A stretch of 13,434 nucleotides of DNA from CAYPNF01 sp964411985 (GTDB lineage Bacteria > Verrucomicrobiota > Verrucomicrobiia > Limisphaerales > J093): contig CAYPNF010000102.1 of the NCBI GenBank assembly GCA_964411985.1, forward strand, positions 1 through 13,434, in the 5' to 3' direction. The position numbers and the translations under genes are program-made. Numbering within the stretch: position 1 is the stretch's first letter; the number at the start of each line of letters is the position of its first letter. Under the pieces are notes generated by a model. It was not told the origin of the DNA. It ran no database searches and saw only the letters and a program-made list of their open reading frames with translations. Shown here piece by piece: positions 7,347 to 13,434 of the stretch.

Positions 7347-9563
7347 TCACCGCACCACGCCCAGGCTAACCCAGCGCCGGCTTACCGTGGCCCCTTCTTT
7401 CCCCTCCTCGCGAGCGGTGGCCTTGAGGATGCAATCCACCGACCTCTGTGGGACGGGGATTCTCACTTTCACCGTCGTACTTCCCAGCTCCGACATCGCG
7501 AAAGGACGCGCAGCACTGGACAGGGGTTTGCCATCGACCGTTTCGAGGGAGACCGCGACATGGCCGCGGATAGCTCGGGCTTCGTCGTTGATCAGGCGCA
7601 CCGAGAATTCTCTTGGGGTCCCCGCAGGCAGCGTGGAATCGAAAAACTCCAGATAGACACCCAACGGCTTGAAGGCTTCGCTCACGTAGTCCGCAAACTG
7701 AGGCACAAGCTTCAGCTTAGGTACATCCAGGAAATGGTCAGCGGTGTACACCCCAGGATAGCTGCAGGTAAGGTAGACAAAATGCAAAACGCCGGCGTAC
7801 TGCCGATGGGTGCGCCAAAACTCCGTCAACGCTGCGAGCAGATACGCATTGGCGGCATAACGTTGCTCGGTGGTGGAGTTCGGTCCCAGGAGCTTGGGAT
7901 ACAGCTTCTCCGTGAGCAGCGTAGGGGTCCCATCCCGGTTGAGCCACACCCAGCCATACTCGTTCAGAATGCGCGGGTGCGCGGCGACCGTCCCATTCTT
8001 CCCCCCGGTACCATCCATCTTCAGCAACTCCGGCAGGCGAAAGCCCGGCTCATCGGTCATCCCCGCGCTTTGAAAAAGATAGGGATGGTCCTCCACGGGA
8101 TCATCGGGAGCCACGGGCGGATTGTAGCTGTTCTCCCATGGACGGTTGGAAAGGTCCAGTCCGCGCACCGCCGGAATGATCTCCTTGCCAAACAGGGGTT
8201 CCTCCGACTCGTTGTTGGCATCCCAGATGGCCACACTCGGATGGTTCCAGTTGTCGCGCATCCAGTCCTTGTATTGCCGGATCATCTCTGGGGTGTCGTA
8301 GGAACGGGAATACTTCTTGTCCCAACTCGGAGCCCCGGTCCAGATGAAGAACTCGTTCTGGATGAGCAACCCCACCTCGTCGCAGATCTCCAACCAGCGG
8401 TCAGGAACCGGGCCAATACAGAACCGGAAACTGTTCCAGTTCATTTTCTTGGGGATCTCTCCCAGCAACTTCCGCACCCAAGCCTCGTTCCAGGGCAAAT
8501 CGCCACAAACCGGATCCTCGAGGAACCGATGGAAGGTGATATTCGAGCCGCGCAAATAGTAGACCTTGCCGTTGAGATAGAAACGCTTGGTGGCCGCGTC
8601 GCTGCGGAACTCGCGCATGCCAAAGCGCGTCGCCAGGCTGTCCCCCGCGGTGGTTGTCTCCACAACATAGAGGAACGGATCTTCCGGAGACCAAAGACGC
8701 GCGCTGGGGACGTCGACGGTCTGGGTCACCACCTTCTCTTCGCCTTCAGCCAGCGTCACCGTCATCGGTTCGAGCTTGCTGACCGGATGATTCCCTTTCC
8801 AGGTTCGAACCTGCTGCCCGATCTCGTAGTCTCCCGCCGGACCGGTATTCCGGAGAGTGGTCTGAACCACGATGTTGGTGGCATCGAGTTTGGGTGCTAC
8901 TTGGACATGCTGAATCACCGGGTTTTCAGAAAACGACACCGAGACGCTGTCATAAATGCCCGGCGTCCATTTGAGTTTTTCGAAGTCGGTGCCGGTGGGA
9001 TAGGTATCAGGAAGCACGCCTGGGTGGGCACCGATGCGGATCAACAGCACGTTGTTGCCCTTCCACTTCACGGCCTTGGAAACATCAAAGATCCCGGCGC
9101 TGAAACACCCTGCGTATTCGCCCATCTTCTCGCCGTTGACCCACACGGCCGTACCAAACTGCGCTTTGTTGATCTTGAGAATCGCCACGGTCTTCTTGTC
9201 GGGGGCATTGAACTCGCGCCGGTACCAGAAGTAATTCCGGTTCTGCCGGGACGTGCCTGCACCCTGCACGCGGGTCGATTCATCGGCCTTCTTGCTCCGA
9301 ATGCGATTGGAGATCAGTTCCTTGCTGTCGAAGAGGTCGACGTCCTCGAAGGAGGGTTTGGCGAGATTGGCGAGGCCAGGCACGGGCACCTTGTGCTGGA
9401 ACATCAGGGGTGCGTCATTGGGAGAAACGCTTTCCTCGATCTGCCACACGCCATCGAGGGAGGTAATGACCCGCTCCGCCTTGGCTCCGGGGGCGCCTAG
9501 AAGGAGAAGGAAAACCCCAAGAATCCGGCATAGGTTCACGAGCCGTTCTGACCGTTTCTGCAT
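7347..9563 (-). CDS. Secreted GH2-like glycoside hydrolase
   Basis: 738 residues from ATG 9563. Residues 1-29 are a signal peptide (MQKRSERLVNLCRILG, then a leucine run, cleavage after GAKA). The order is that of GH2 enzymes: sugar-binding jelly roll (~30-215; LDGVWQIEES, NYFWYRREF, AVWVNGEKMGEY), Ig-like domain (~216-320, LWSPEDPFLY just after), TIM barrel (~325-620) and a C-terminal beta domain. The acid/base motif reads NHPSVAIWDANNESE, with E452 following NN; the probable nucleophile is E535 in RILNEYGW. GH2 members cleave beta-galactosides, beta-mannosides, beta-glucuronides and others; the substrate cannot be read here. The frame is open to 9650, and ATG 9596 also has a possible AAGG site. 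ATG 9563 was chosen for its GGAG and a compact signal peptide. It leads a probable operon with the secreted 250-residue protein. Confidence 0.92.
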   Translation of the reverse strand: MQKRSERLVNLCRILGVFLLLLGAPGAKAERVITSLDGVWQIEESVSPNDAPLMFQHKVPVPGLANLAKPSFEDVDLFDSKELISNRIRSKKADESTRVQGAGTSRQNRNYFWYRREFNAPDKKTVAILKINKAQFGTAVWVNGEKMGEYAGCFSAGIFDVSKAVKWKGNNVLLIRIGAHPGVLPDTYPTGTDFEKLKWTPGIYDSVSVSFSENPVIQHVQVAPKLDATNIVVQTTLRNTGPAGDYEIGQQVRTWKGNHPVSKLEPMTVTLAEGEEKVVTQTVDVPSARLWSPEDPFLYVVETTTAGDSLATRFGMREFRSDAATKRFYLNGKVYYLRGSNITFHRFLEDPVCGDLPWNEAWVRKLLGEIPKKMNWNSFRFCIGPVPDRWLEICDEVGLLIQNEFFIWTGAPSWDKKYSRSYDTPEMIRQYKDWMRDNWNHPSVAIWDANNESEEPLFGKEIIPAVRGLDLSNRPWENSYNPPVAPDDPVEDHPYLFQSAGMTDEPGFRLPELLKMDGTGGKNGTVAAHPRILNEYGWVWLNRDGTPTLLTEKLYPKLLGPNSTTEQRYAANAYLLAALTEFWRTHRQYAGVLHFVYLTCSYPGVYTADHFLDVPKLKLVPQFADYVSEAFKPLGVYLEFFDSTLPAGTPREFSVRLINDEARAIRGHVAVSLETVDGKPLSSAARPFAMSELGSTTVKVRIPVPQRSVDCILKATAREEGKEGATVSRRWVSLGVVR

Positions 9564-9570
9564 AATGTCA

Positions 9571-9574
9571 CTCC
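9571..9574 (-). promoter_or_regulatory. Ribosome binding site for the GH2 gene start at 9563
   Basis: On the minus strand GGAG is followed by 7 nt (TGACATT) and the ATG at 9563. It favours this start over the in-frame ATGs at 9596 and 9650, although AAGG before 9596 is a weaker competitor. Confidence 0.5.
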
Positions 9575-9617
9575 GATAGATGTCGAGCCGCTTCATATTC
9601 GCCTTATCTGAAGGATG

Positions 9618-9645
9618 TGTATACCAGATGGCCCCCCACGGTCGA
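9618..9645 (-). promoter_or_regulatory. Candidate promoter for the GH2 gene
   Basis: On the minus strand TCGACC (9645-9640), a 16-bp spacer and TATACA (9623-9618) preceded by TGG form an extended -10 arrangement. The -35 is poor. It overlaps the upstream part of the open frame, supporting a start downstream of 9650. Confidence 0.3.
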
Positions 9646-9672
9646 TCCAAATCAACGTCGCAGACAGACGGG

Positions 9673-9702
9673 TTCTGACAGGATGACAGGATTCTGCAGG
9701 AT
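9673..9702. repeat. Short tandem CAGGAT units
   Basis: CAGGAT occurs three times, at 9679-9684, 9687-9692 and 9697-9702, twice preceded by TTCTG (TTCTGACAGGAT, then GACAGGAT, then TTCTGCAGGAT). On the other strand it reads ATCCTG three times. It opens the repeat-rich, gene-free stretch between the GH2 gene and the TA module (9564-10189). Confidence 0.6.
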
Positions 9703-9714
9703 GGGATTCCCTAC

Positions 9715-9752
9715 CTGGTGGGCGATGGCTCGCCGAGCCGTCGCAACCAGGC
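9715..9752. repeat. Long imperfect hairpin with GGCTCGCCGAGCC core
   Basis: The arms CCTGGT...GCGA-T-GGCTC and GAGCC-G-TCGC...ACCAGG pair around a GCC loop with one bulge, one mismatch and one possible G-T wobble, giving about 17 bp of stem. The innermost core is the complement of the hairpin at 4914-4934. No T-run follows. Confidence 0.6.
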
Positions 9753-9769
9753 GGACGAATGGGGAAAAG

Positions 9770-9898
9770 CCATGAAGCCGAGAGAAGCTGTGGGAAAGGG
9801 AGGCTCTGCGGATGCTCAACCATGAAGAAAACCGAAGCGGACAGGAAGAAAAGATCTTCATCTCTCCCCTCTTCCGTTGGCTTCCATCGGCTTCACGG
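9770..9898. repeat. Three diverged copies of a ~33-nt purine-rich unit
   Basis: Copy 1 (plus, 9770-9802) begins CCATGAAGCCGAGAGAAGC; copy 2 (plus, 9820-9853) begins CCATGAAGAAAACCGAAGC; copy 3 (minus, 9898 down to about 9864) begins CCGTGAAGCCGATGGAAGC. All continue with a GGAA(A/G)A purine run. Shared skeleton: CCRTGAAG, 4-6 variable bases, GAAGC, 4-5 variable bases, GGAA. Copies 1 and 3 agree at roughly three quarters of positions. Copies 2 and 3 face each other and could fold into a hairpin. Confidence 0.6.
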
Positions 9899-9932
9899 TA
9901 GATCGGTCTCTTTTGCATTCTCTTGCGGCTGG

Positions 9933-10100
9933 AAATCCGTGGTCTGCGGATACGTCCTTCATGGAAAACATCCCAGTCCAGGTTGAGATCTGCAGAAGCG
10001 AACGGAGGTAACAAAGCAGGGCCAAGAGAAGGCTCCCTTCCTCTTCGTTTCCTTTGTTTCCTTCTGTAAAGAGGTTAACCTGAAATCCGCATACAGATTT
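9933..10100. repeat. Inverted pair of a 70-90 nt intergenic element
   Basis: Copy A (plus, 9933-10020) and copy B (minus, 10100 down to 10031) carry the same ordered blocks: AAATC(C/T)GT, GCGGAT, CAGGTT, TCT, CAGAAG, AAC, AGG.AAC.AAG and GG. Copy A has about 27 extra bases between GCGGAT and CAGGTT. The pair is separated by about 10 bp, so the strand could fold into a large imperfect hairpin. Copy B also contains the 10-bp palindrome AGGTTAACCT (10072-10081). Open frames through here look like by-products of the repeats. Confidence 0.6.
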
Positions 10101-10155
10101 GAAAAGATGGAATGGTCAACTCCCCATCTCTCGCCCTGCGTTTCTTTGGCTCGGC

Positions 10156-10183
10156 TTGACTTCTGGTAGCATTTTGCTACCTT
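10156..10183 (+). promoter_or_regulatory. Promoter of the toxin-antitoxin module
   Basis: TTGACT (10156-10161), a 16-bp spacer and TACCTT (10178-10183) lie directly before the antitoxin ATG at 10190. Only 6 nt separate the -10 from the ATG, so transcription would begin at or next to the A of the start codon. No Shine-Dalgarno is present, which is consistent with leaderless translation. Confidence 0.5.
10165..10181. promoter_or_regulatory. Operator-like perfect palindrome in the TA promoter
   Basis: GGTAGCA-TTT-TGCTACC has perfect 7-bp arms. It covers the spacer and most of the -10 element, where a bound repressor would block RNA polymerase. Ribbon-helix-helix antitoxins commonly repress their own operon by binding such sites, so the gene product downstream is the likely ligand. 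Confidence 0.55.
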
Positions 10184-10189
10184 TGGAAC

Positions 10190-10561
10190 ATGAGTCAACC
10201 GGTGAAGGTTTCGGACACTTTGATCCTCGATGCCCGTCTCATGGGCGAAGCTAGCCAGCGGTCCATTGCCGGACAGATCGAATTCTGGGCCCGTCTCGGA
10301 CGAGCGGTTGAAACTCTGCTGCGCGGCGACCAAATGCTCGCCCTCTGCAAAGCTGGCAACGCAAGACCCCTTTCGGAGTGTCTCGGTTCCATCGACAAAC
10401 CTGCGGGCCAGAAGCGGCTGGCGGATCATCTCGCGTCACTTCCCTACCCCCATTACGAACCCTCACCTGATTTGCCCGGCTTTCTGGTCCGGATTGAGGC
10501 AAACGGCAAACGCACGGTGGGCCGCTTTGTGAACCGCAAGTTCCAGCCAGCGAAAGGATGA
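10190..10561 (+). CDS. ParD-like antitoxin of a zeta-type toxin-antitoxin pair
   Basis: 123 residues. Residues 1-50 resemble the ParD-like ribbon-helix-helix antitoxin family: VKVSDTLILDAR gives the DNA-contacting strand, and RSIAGQIEFWARLGRAVETLL the helices (the 'RS..GQIE.WA.IGRA.E' pattern). The C-terminal part (PYPHYEPSPDLPGFLVRIE, GRFVNRKF) would be the toxin-binding arm. The usual role is to neutralise the co-encoded toxin and repress the operon. The gene starts 6 nt after a -10 element and has no ribosome site, so a leaderless start is likely. Its TGA overlaps the toxin ATG (ATGA), indicating translational coupling. An alternative reading as a plain DNA-binding protein is less likely given the partner gene. 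Confidence 0.85.
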   Translation: MSQPVKVSDTLILDARLMGEASQRSIAGQIEFWARLGRAVETLLRGDQMLALCKAGNARPLSECLGSIDKPAGQKRLADHLASLPYPHYEPSPDLPGFLVRIEANGKRTVGRFVNRKFQPAKG

Positions 10562-11250
10562 AGCCCAAGGGCAAGCCCACGCCCGCATCGGGGGGGACCG
10601 ATCCCTTCTCAAGTTTGGGTGCGGTCGTGAACCAACGCCCCCTCCTCTTCGCGCTCGCTGGACCCAACGGAGCTGGGAAGACGACGTTCTATCACGCTCA
10701 CCTGCGGCCGGCCGGTCTGCGCTTTCTCAACGCCGATGAAGTTGCCCGGGAATTGGAGATGGACGCCTACCAAGCCGCACGCGTCGTGGCCGAACTACGA
10801 GACGAAATGGTGAAGCAACGGGAGAGTTTCGTGCTGGAAACAGTCTTCTCCGATCCGGTCGGCGACAAACTCGACTTTCTGAAACGCGCCACGGCTGCAG
10901 GCTATACCGTAATCCTTTGCTTCATCGGCATCTCGGGTCCTGACAGGTCCGAGGAACGCGTCACCATGCGAGTGTCCCAAGGCGGCCACGACGTGCCTTC
11001 CGAGAAACTGGTCTCGCCATACCCCCGCACCATGGCAAATCTCCGGGCAGCGATCCGGGATCTCCCGCATGTTCTTGTCCTGGACAACGACGACCTGGGA
11101 GTCCCGTTTCAGAAAGTGGCGGTGTTCGAAAACGGCCAGCAAGTATGGTCAGGGAAACCAGCACCCAAGTGGCTGACCCTTTTGACAGCGCTTGAGGTTG
11201 CAGACCACTCATTCGAGCTCGAGTTCAAAGCCAGACGACGCCGACTTTAG
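10558..11250 (+). CDS. Zeta-toxin-like P-loop kinase
   Basis: 230 residues, overlapping the antitoxin stop by 4 bp. Walker A GPNGAGKT is at 35-42, followed by the zeta-like NADEVA (D60 as candidate catalytic base), FVLETVFSD (E94, T95) and an arginine-rich substrate region TMRVSQGGHDVP (R138, GGHDVP 142-147) with R157 in PYPRTMANL. Zeta/PezT toxins phosphorylate UDP-N-acetylglucosamine and poison wall synthesis; shorter chromosomal relatives like this one are often annotated only as AAA or P-loop proteins, and their substrate is mostly untested. All the expected catalytic residues are present, so it is probably active. The C-terminus (from about 185) is a short beta tail, FENGQQVWSGKPAPKW, ending in a basic run. 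No terminator was found after TAG 11250. Confidence 0.85.
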   Translation: MKPKGKPTPASGGTDPFSSLGAVVNQRPLLFALAGPNGAGKTTFYHAHLRPAGLRFLNADEVARELEMDAYQAARVVAELRDEMVKQRESFVLETVFSDPVGDKLDFLKRATAAGYTVILCFIGISGPDRSEERVTMRVSQGGHDVPSEKLVSPYPRTMANLRAAIRDLPHVLVLDNDDLGVPFQKVAVFENGQQVWSGKPAPKWLTLLTALEVADHSFELEFKARRRRL

Positions 11251-11312
11251 GCTTTTCATGACCTTCTTCATCCCTTATTGATTCTAGATCAAGTGCGAAT
11301 CAGGTTAGCGCT

Positions 11313-13434
11313 ATGAAGAAGAGTGATCAGAGTAATCCCTGCGATCCTCCATTGCCATCGTCACATGCCGCGCAACCTCAGAACTCCGAGGTCCTCCAAT
11401 CTCAGCTCATCGCGGTGATCGAGAGCACCAGTGACTTGGTTTCCACGGCGACTCCGGACGGGAAGCTGATCTATCTGAACCAGGCCGGGCGAAAACTGGC
11501 AGGGTGGGGCGCCGAGGAATCTCTCGAGGACCGGGTGATCGGCGATCTCCATCCGGCGTGGGCGCTGCGGAAAATCGAAAACGAAGGACTGCCCACCGCC
11601 AAGGCCACCGGGCATTGGGAGGGGGAAACAGCTTTGCTGCACCGCGAGGGTCGGGAGGTTCCGATGTCGCAAGTGATTCTGGCGCATCGATCGGCGGATG
11701 GCGTCCTCCAGCATTTCTCAACCATCATGCGCAAGATCTCCGGGTGCAAGCGGGTGGAGGAGGCGTTGCACCAGAGCGAGGGAAGCAGCCGGGAGTCGGC
11801 TAGGCTATTGGAGGCCCTTTTCGATGCGATCCCGGATGTCCTTGGCGTGCAGGACGGACATCGCCGCATCATCCGATACAATGCCGCTGGGTATCGATAC
11901 CTGGGTTTGAGTCCTGAAGAAGTGCGGGGTAAAGTCTGCTACGAGTTGATCGGGCGTGTGAAACCCTGTGAAGCATGCGCCACTACGGAGGCCCTGCAAA
12001 CCAAGAAACCCAGCCAGGTCGAGAAGTACATCCCTGAACTGGGAACCTGGCTGGAGTGCCGCTCCTACCCGGTCCTGGATGCGGGGGGCGACGTGATCTA
12101 CATCATCGAGCACCTGCGCGACATCACTGAGCGCAAGGAGGCGGGGGCGGCGTTGCGCCGCATCGAATGGATGCTCACCAAGAGCGGCGCGGCGAACCAC
12201 GCCCGTTCCCCAGCGAACGCCACTTTCACGCCGGCCTACGGCGATTTGCTTTCGCTCAACACCTGTCGCGTCATCCTGGATGCCGTGGGTCAGGAACTCC
12301 TGGCGGATATCGTTGGGGATTACCTCGATCTGCTCGACACCTCGGCCGCGGTCTACGAGCGCAACGGCGACTACGCCCTGGGCATCTTCTCGTCCGGCTG
12401 GTGCCAGTTCATGGATCAGTCCTCGCGGAATCTCTGCGGCATGGCGGACAACCGCCAGGCCCTCGTCTGTGGTCAGTGGCACTGCCATGAATCCTGCTGG
12501 ACCGACGTCTCGAAGCGATCCATCGAGAGCGGCGAGCCTGTGGACCGTGAGTGCGCCGGTGGACTTCACATCTACGCCGTGCCCATCCGGGCGGGTCGGG
12601 AGATCGTCGGTGCAATCAACATCGGCTACGGTGACCCGCCGCGCGATCCGGCTAAGCTCCAGGAATTGGCGGCGAAATACCGGGTGGACTTCACGGAACT
12701 GACCCGGCATGCCGAGAGCTACGAATCCCGCCCGCCCTACATCATCGAACTGGCCAAAAGGCGGCTGGCGGGGTCGGCGCGGTTGATCGGTGAGATCGTG
12801 GAGCGCAGGCAGGCCGTGGAGGCGTTGCGACAGGCGGAGGCGCGGTATCGATCGCTCTTCGACAACGCTCTTGAGGGGATTTACCAGACCAGCCCGGAGG
12901 GAGCCATCCTCGCCGCCAATCCGACCCTCGCGCGAATGCTCGGCTACGCGTCACCCGAGGAACTCATTGGCGAGCGTAGCGACCTTGTGCGGCAAGGGTA
13001 TGCGGACCCGCGCAGACGTGAGGACTTCCGGCGCCTGGTGGAGGAGCACGGCACAGTCGTCGGCTTCGAGTACGAGGTTCAGCGCAAGGACGGGAGCCGG
13101 CTCTGGGTTTCGGACAAGGCCCGAGCCGTGCGGGACGAACAGGGTTGCGTAACTCACTACGAAGGGTCCATGGAGGACATCACCGAGCGCAAGCGATCGG
13201 AAGCGGAGCGGGAGAAGCTCCAGGCGCAGCTGCTCCAGGCCCAGAAGATGGAATCGGTGGGGCGTCTGGCCGGAGGCGTGGCGCATGATTTCAACAACAT
13301 GCTTCAAGCCATTCTGGGCAACGCGGCTTTGGCGCTACAGGATCTGCCGCCGGGTAGCCCGATACGCGAACAGCTGGAAGAAATCGAGAAATCCGCCCAA
13401 CGCTCCGCGGATCTGACCCGTCAGTTGCTGGCAT
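11313..13434 (+). CDS. Multi-PAS/PocR sensor histidine kinase, 3' end beyond the window
   Basis: 707 codons are present and the frame is still open at the window edge. Order: PAS1 (~30-150; IESTSDLVSTATPDGKLIYL), PAS2 (~163-276; ALFDAIPDVLGVQ, closing with LRDITERK) with cysteines C209, C219 and C222 (CYEL...PCEAC), a PocR-like sensory domain (~316-445) with C318, C364, C375, C386, C391, C395 and C414 and the signature ECAGGLHIYAVPI...GAINIGYG, PAS3 (~511-625; YRSLFDNALEGIYQTSPEG, ending DITERK), and the start of HisKA with H-box GGVAHDFNN, phospho-acceptor H658. No transmembrane segment is seen, so it is a cytoplasmic sensor. The ATPase domain, and possibly a receiver, lie outside. ATG 11313 has a modest AGG 8 nt upstream. 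The ligand is unknown. Confidence 0.9.
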   Translation, partial: MKKSDQSNPCDPPLPSSHAAQPQNSEVLQSQLIAVIESTSDLVSTATPDGKLIYLNQAGRKLAGWGAEESLEDRVIGDLHPAWALRKIENEGLPTAKATGHWEGETALLHREGREVPMSQVILAHRSADGVLQHFSTIMRKISGCKRVEEALHQSEGSSRESARLLEALFDAIPDVLGVQDGHRRIIRYNAAGYRYLGLSPEEVRGKVCYELIGRVKPCEACATTEALQTKKPSQVEKYIPELGTWLECRSYPVLDAGGDVIYIIEHLRDITERKEAGAALRRIEWMLTKSGAANHARSPANATFTPAYGDLLSLNTCRVILDAVGQELLADIVGDYLDLLDTSAAVYERNGDYALGIFSSGWCQFMDQSSRNLCGMADNRQALVCGQWHCHESCWTDVSKRSIESGEPVDRECAGGLHIYAVPIRAGREIVGAINIGYGDPPRDPAKLQELAAKYRVDFTELTRHAESYESRPPYIIELAKRRLAGSARLIGEIVERRQAVEALRQAEARYRSLFDNALEGIYQTSPEGAILAANPTLARMLGYASPEELIGERSDLVRQGYADPRRREDFRRLVEEHGTVVGFEYEVQRKDGSRLWVSDKARAVRDEQGCVTHYEGSMEDITERKRSEAEREKLQAQLLQAQKMESVGRLAGGVAHDFNNMLQAILGNAALALQDLPPGSPIREQLEEIEKSAQRSADLTRQLLA

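Noticed and set aside
7266..9500. 744-codon open frame on the plus strand
   Set aside because: It lies wholly opposite the GH2 gene, whose active-site motifs, signal peptide and domain order are clear; the plus-strand translation has no recognisable domain. A long antisense frame is common in GC-rich coding DNA.
9652..10014. 120-codon open frame on the minus strand
   Set aside because: It runs through the repeat modules, has a basic low-information translation, no ribosome site and no domain; more likely a by-product of repeats than a gene.
9564..10189. CRISPR array or tRNA in the 626-bp gene-free stretch
   Set aside because: The repeats are diverged, of mixed orientation and unevenly spaced, with no cas genes nearby; no cloverleaf or TTCGA-type arm fits a tRNA.
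12360..12480. Possible frameshift in the middle of the histidine kinase
   Set aside because: Rechecked codon by codon from ATG 11313: the frame is unbroken to the window end and the H-box falls in the same frame.
11805..12710. 301-codon open frame on the minus strand
   Set aside because: Antisense to the PAS2 and PocR region of the kinase, which is in a continuous, motif-rich frame.

Overview
The window looks like chromosomal DNA of a Verrucomicrobiota-type bacterium. This is inferred from content, not from a marker tree: a secreted DUF1080-family protein, a GH2-like glycosidase, a proline/threonine-rich TPR lipoprotein, a PocR-type PAS histidine kinase, promoters of the TTGAC-N16/17-TAnnnT type and moderately high GC. 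No rRNA, tRNA, CRISPR array, IS transposase or phage gene was seen.

Layout. (1) 1-1335, minus: atpD, the F1 ATPase beta subunit, cut by the window edge at its C-terminus, with a good sigma70-like promoter in the 248 bp before it. (2) 1584-2744, minus: a membrane-anchored or secreted DUF362 protein, which sits where atpG would be in a classical atp operon. (3) 2898-4853, plus: a TPR lipoprotein divergent from it. (4) 4854-5071: an intergenic stretch with two neighbouring hairpins and a candidate promoter. (5) 5072-6547, plus: a secreted DUF1080 (3-keto-disaccharide hydrolase-like) domain fused to a PHP/amidohydrolase-like domain. It meets, tail to tail, a two-gene minus-strand unit: (6) a GH2-like secreted glycosidase (7347-9563) followed 34 bp later by a secreted protein of unknown function (6560-7312). 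(7) 9564-10189: 626 bp without a credible gene, packed with diverged repeat modules. (8) 10190-11250, plus: a two-gene toxin-antitoxin-like module, a ParD-like antitoxin overlapping a zeta-like P-loop toxin by 4 bp, with a palindrome lying on its promoter. (9) 11313-13434, plus: a multi-PAS/PocR histidine kinase cut by the window end.

How the genes work together. Genes 5 and 6 are probably a small polysaccharide or glycoside degradation locus outside the cytoplasm; all three products carry signal peptides. The TA module is self-contained and probably autoregulated. The atpD, DUF362, TPR and kinase genes are neighbours without an obvious shared pathway.

The most unusual material is non-coding: the repeat island at 9673-10100 (tandem CAGGAT units, a long hairpin, three copies of a ~33-nt purine-rich unit and two inverted copies of a 70-90 nt element), and the operator-like palindrome and near-leaderless promoter of the TA module. 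All assignments come from reading the sequence; no database search was run.
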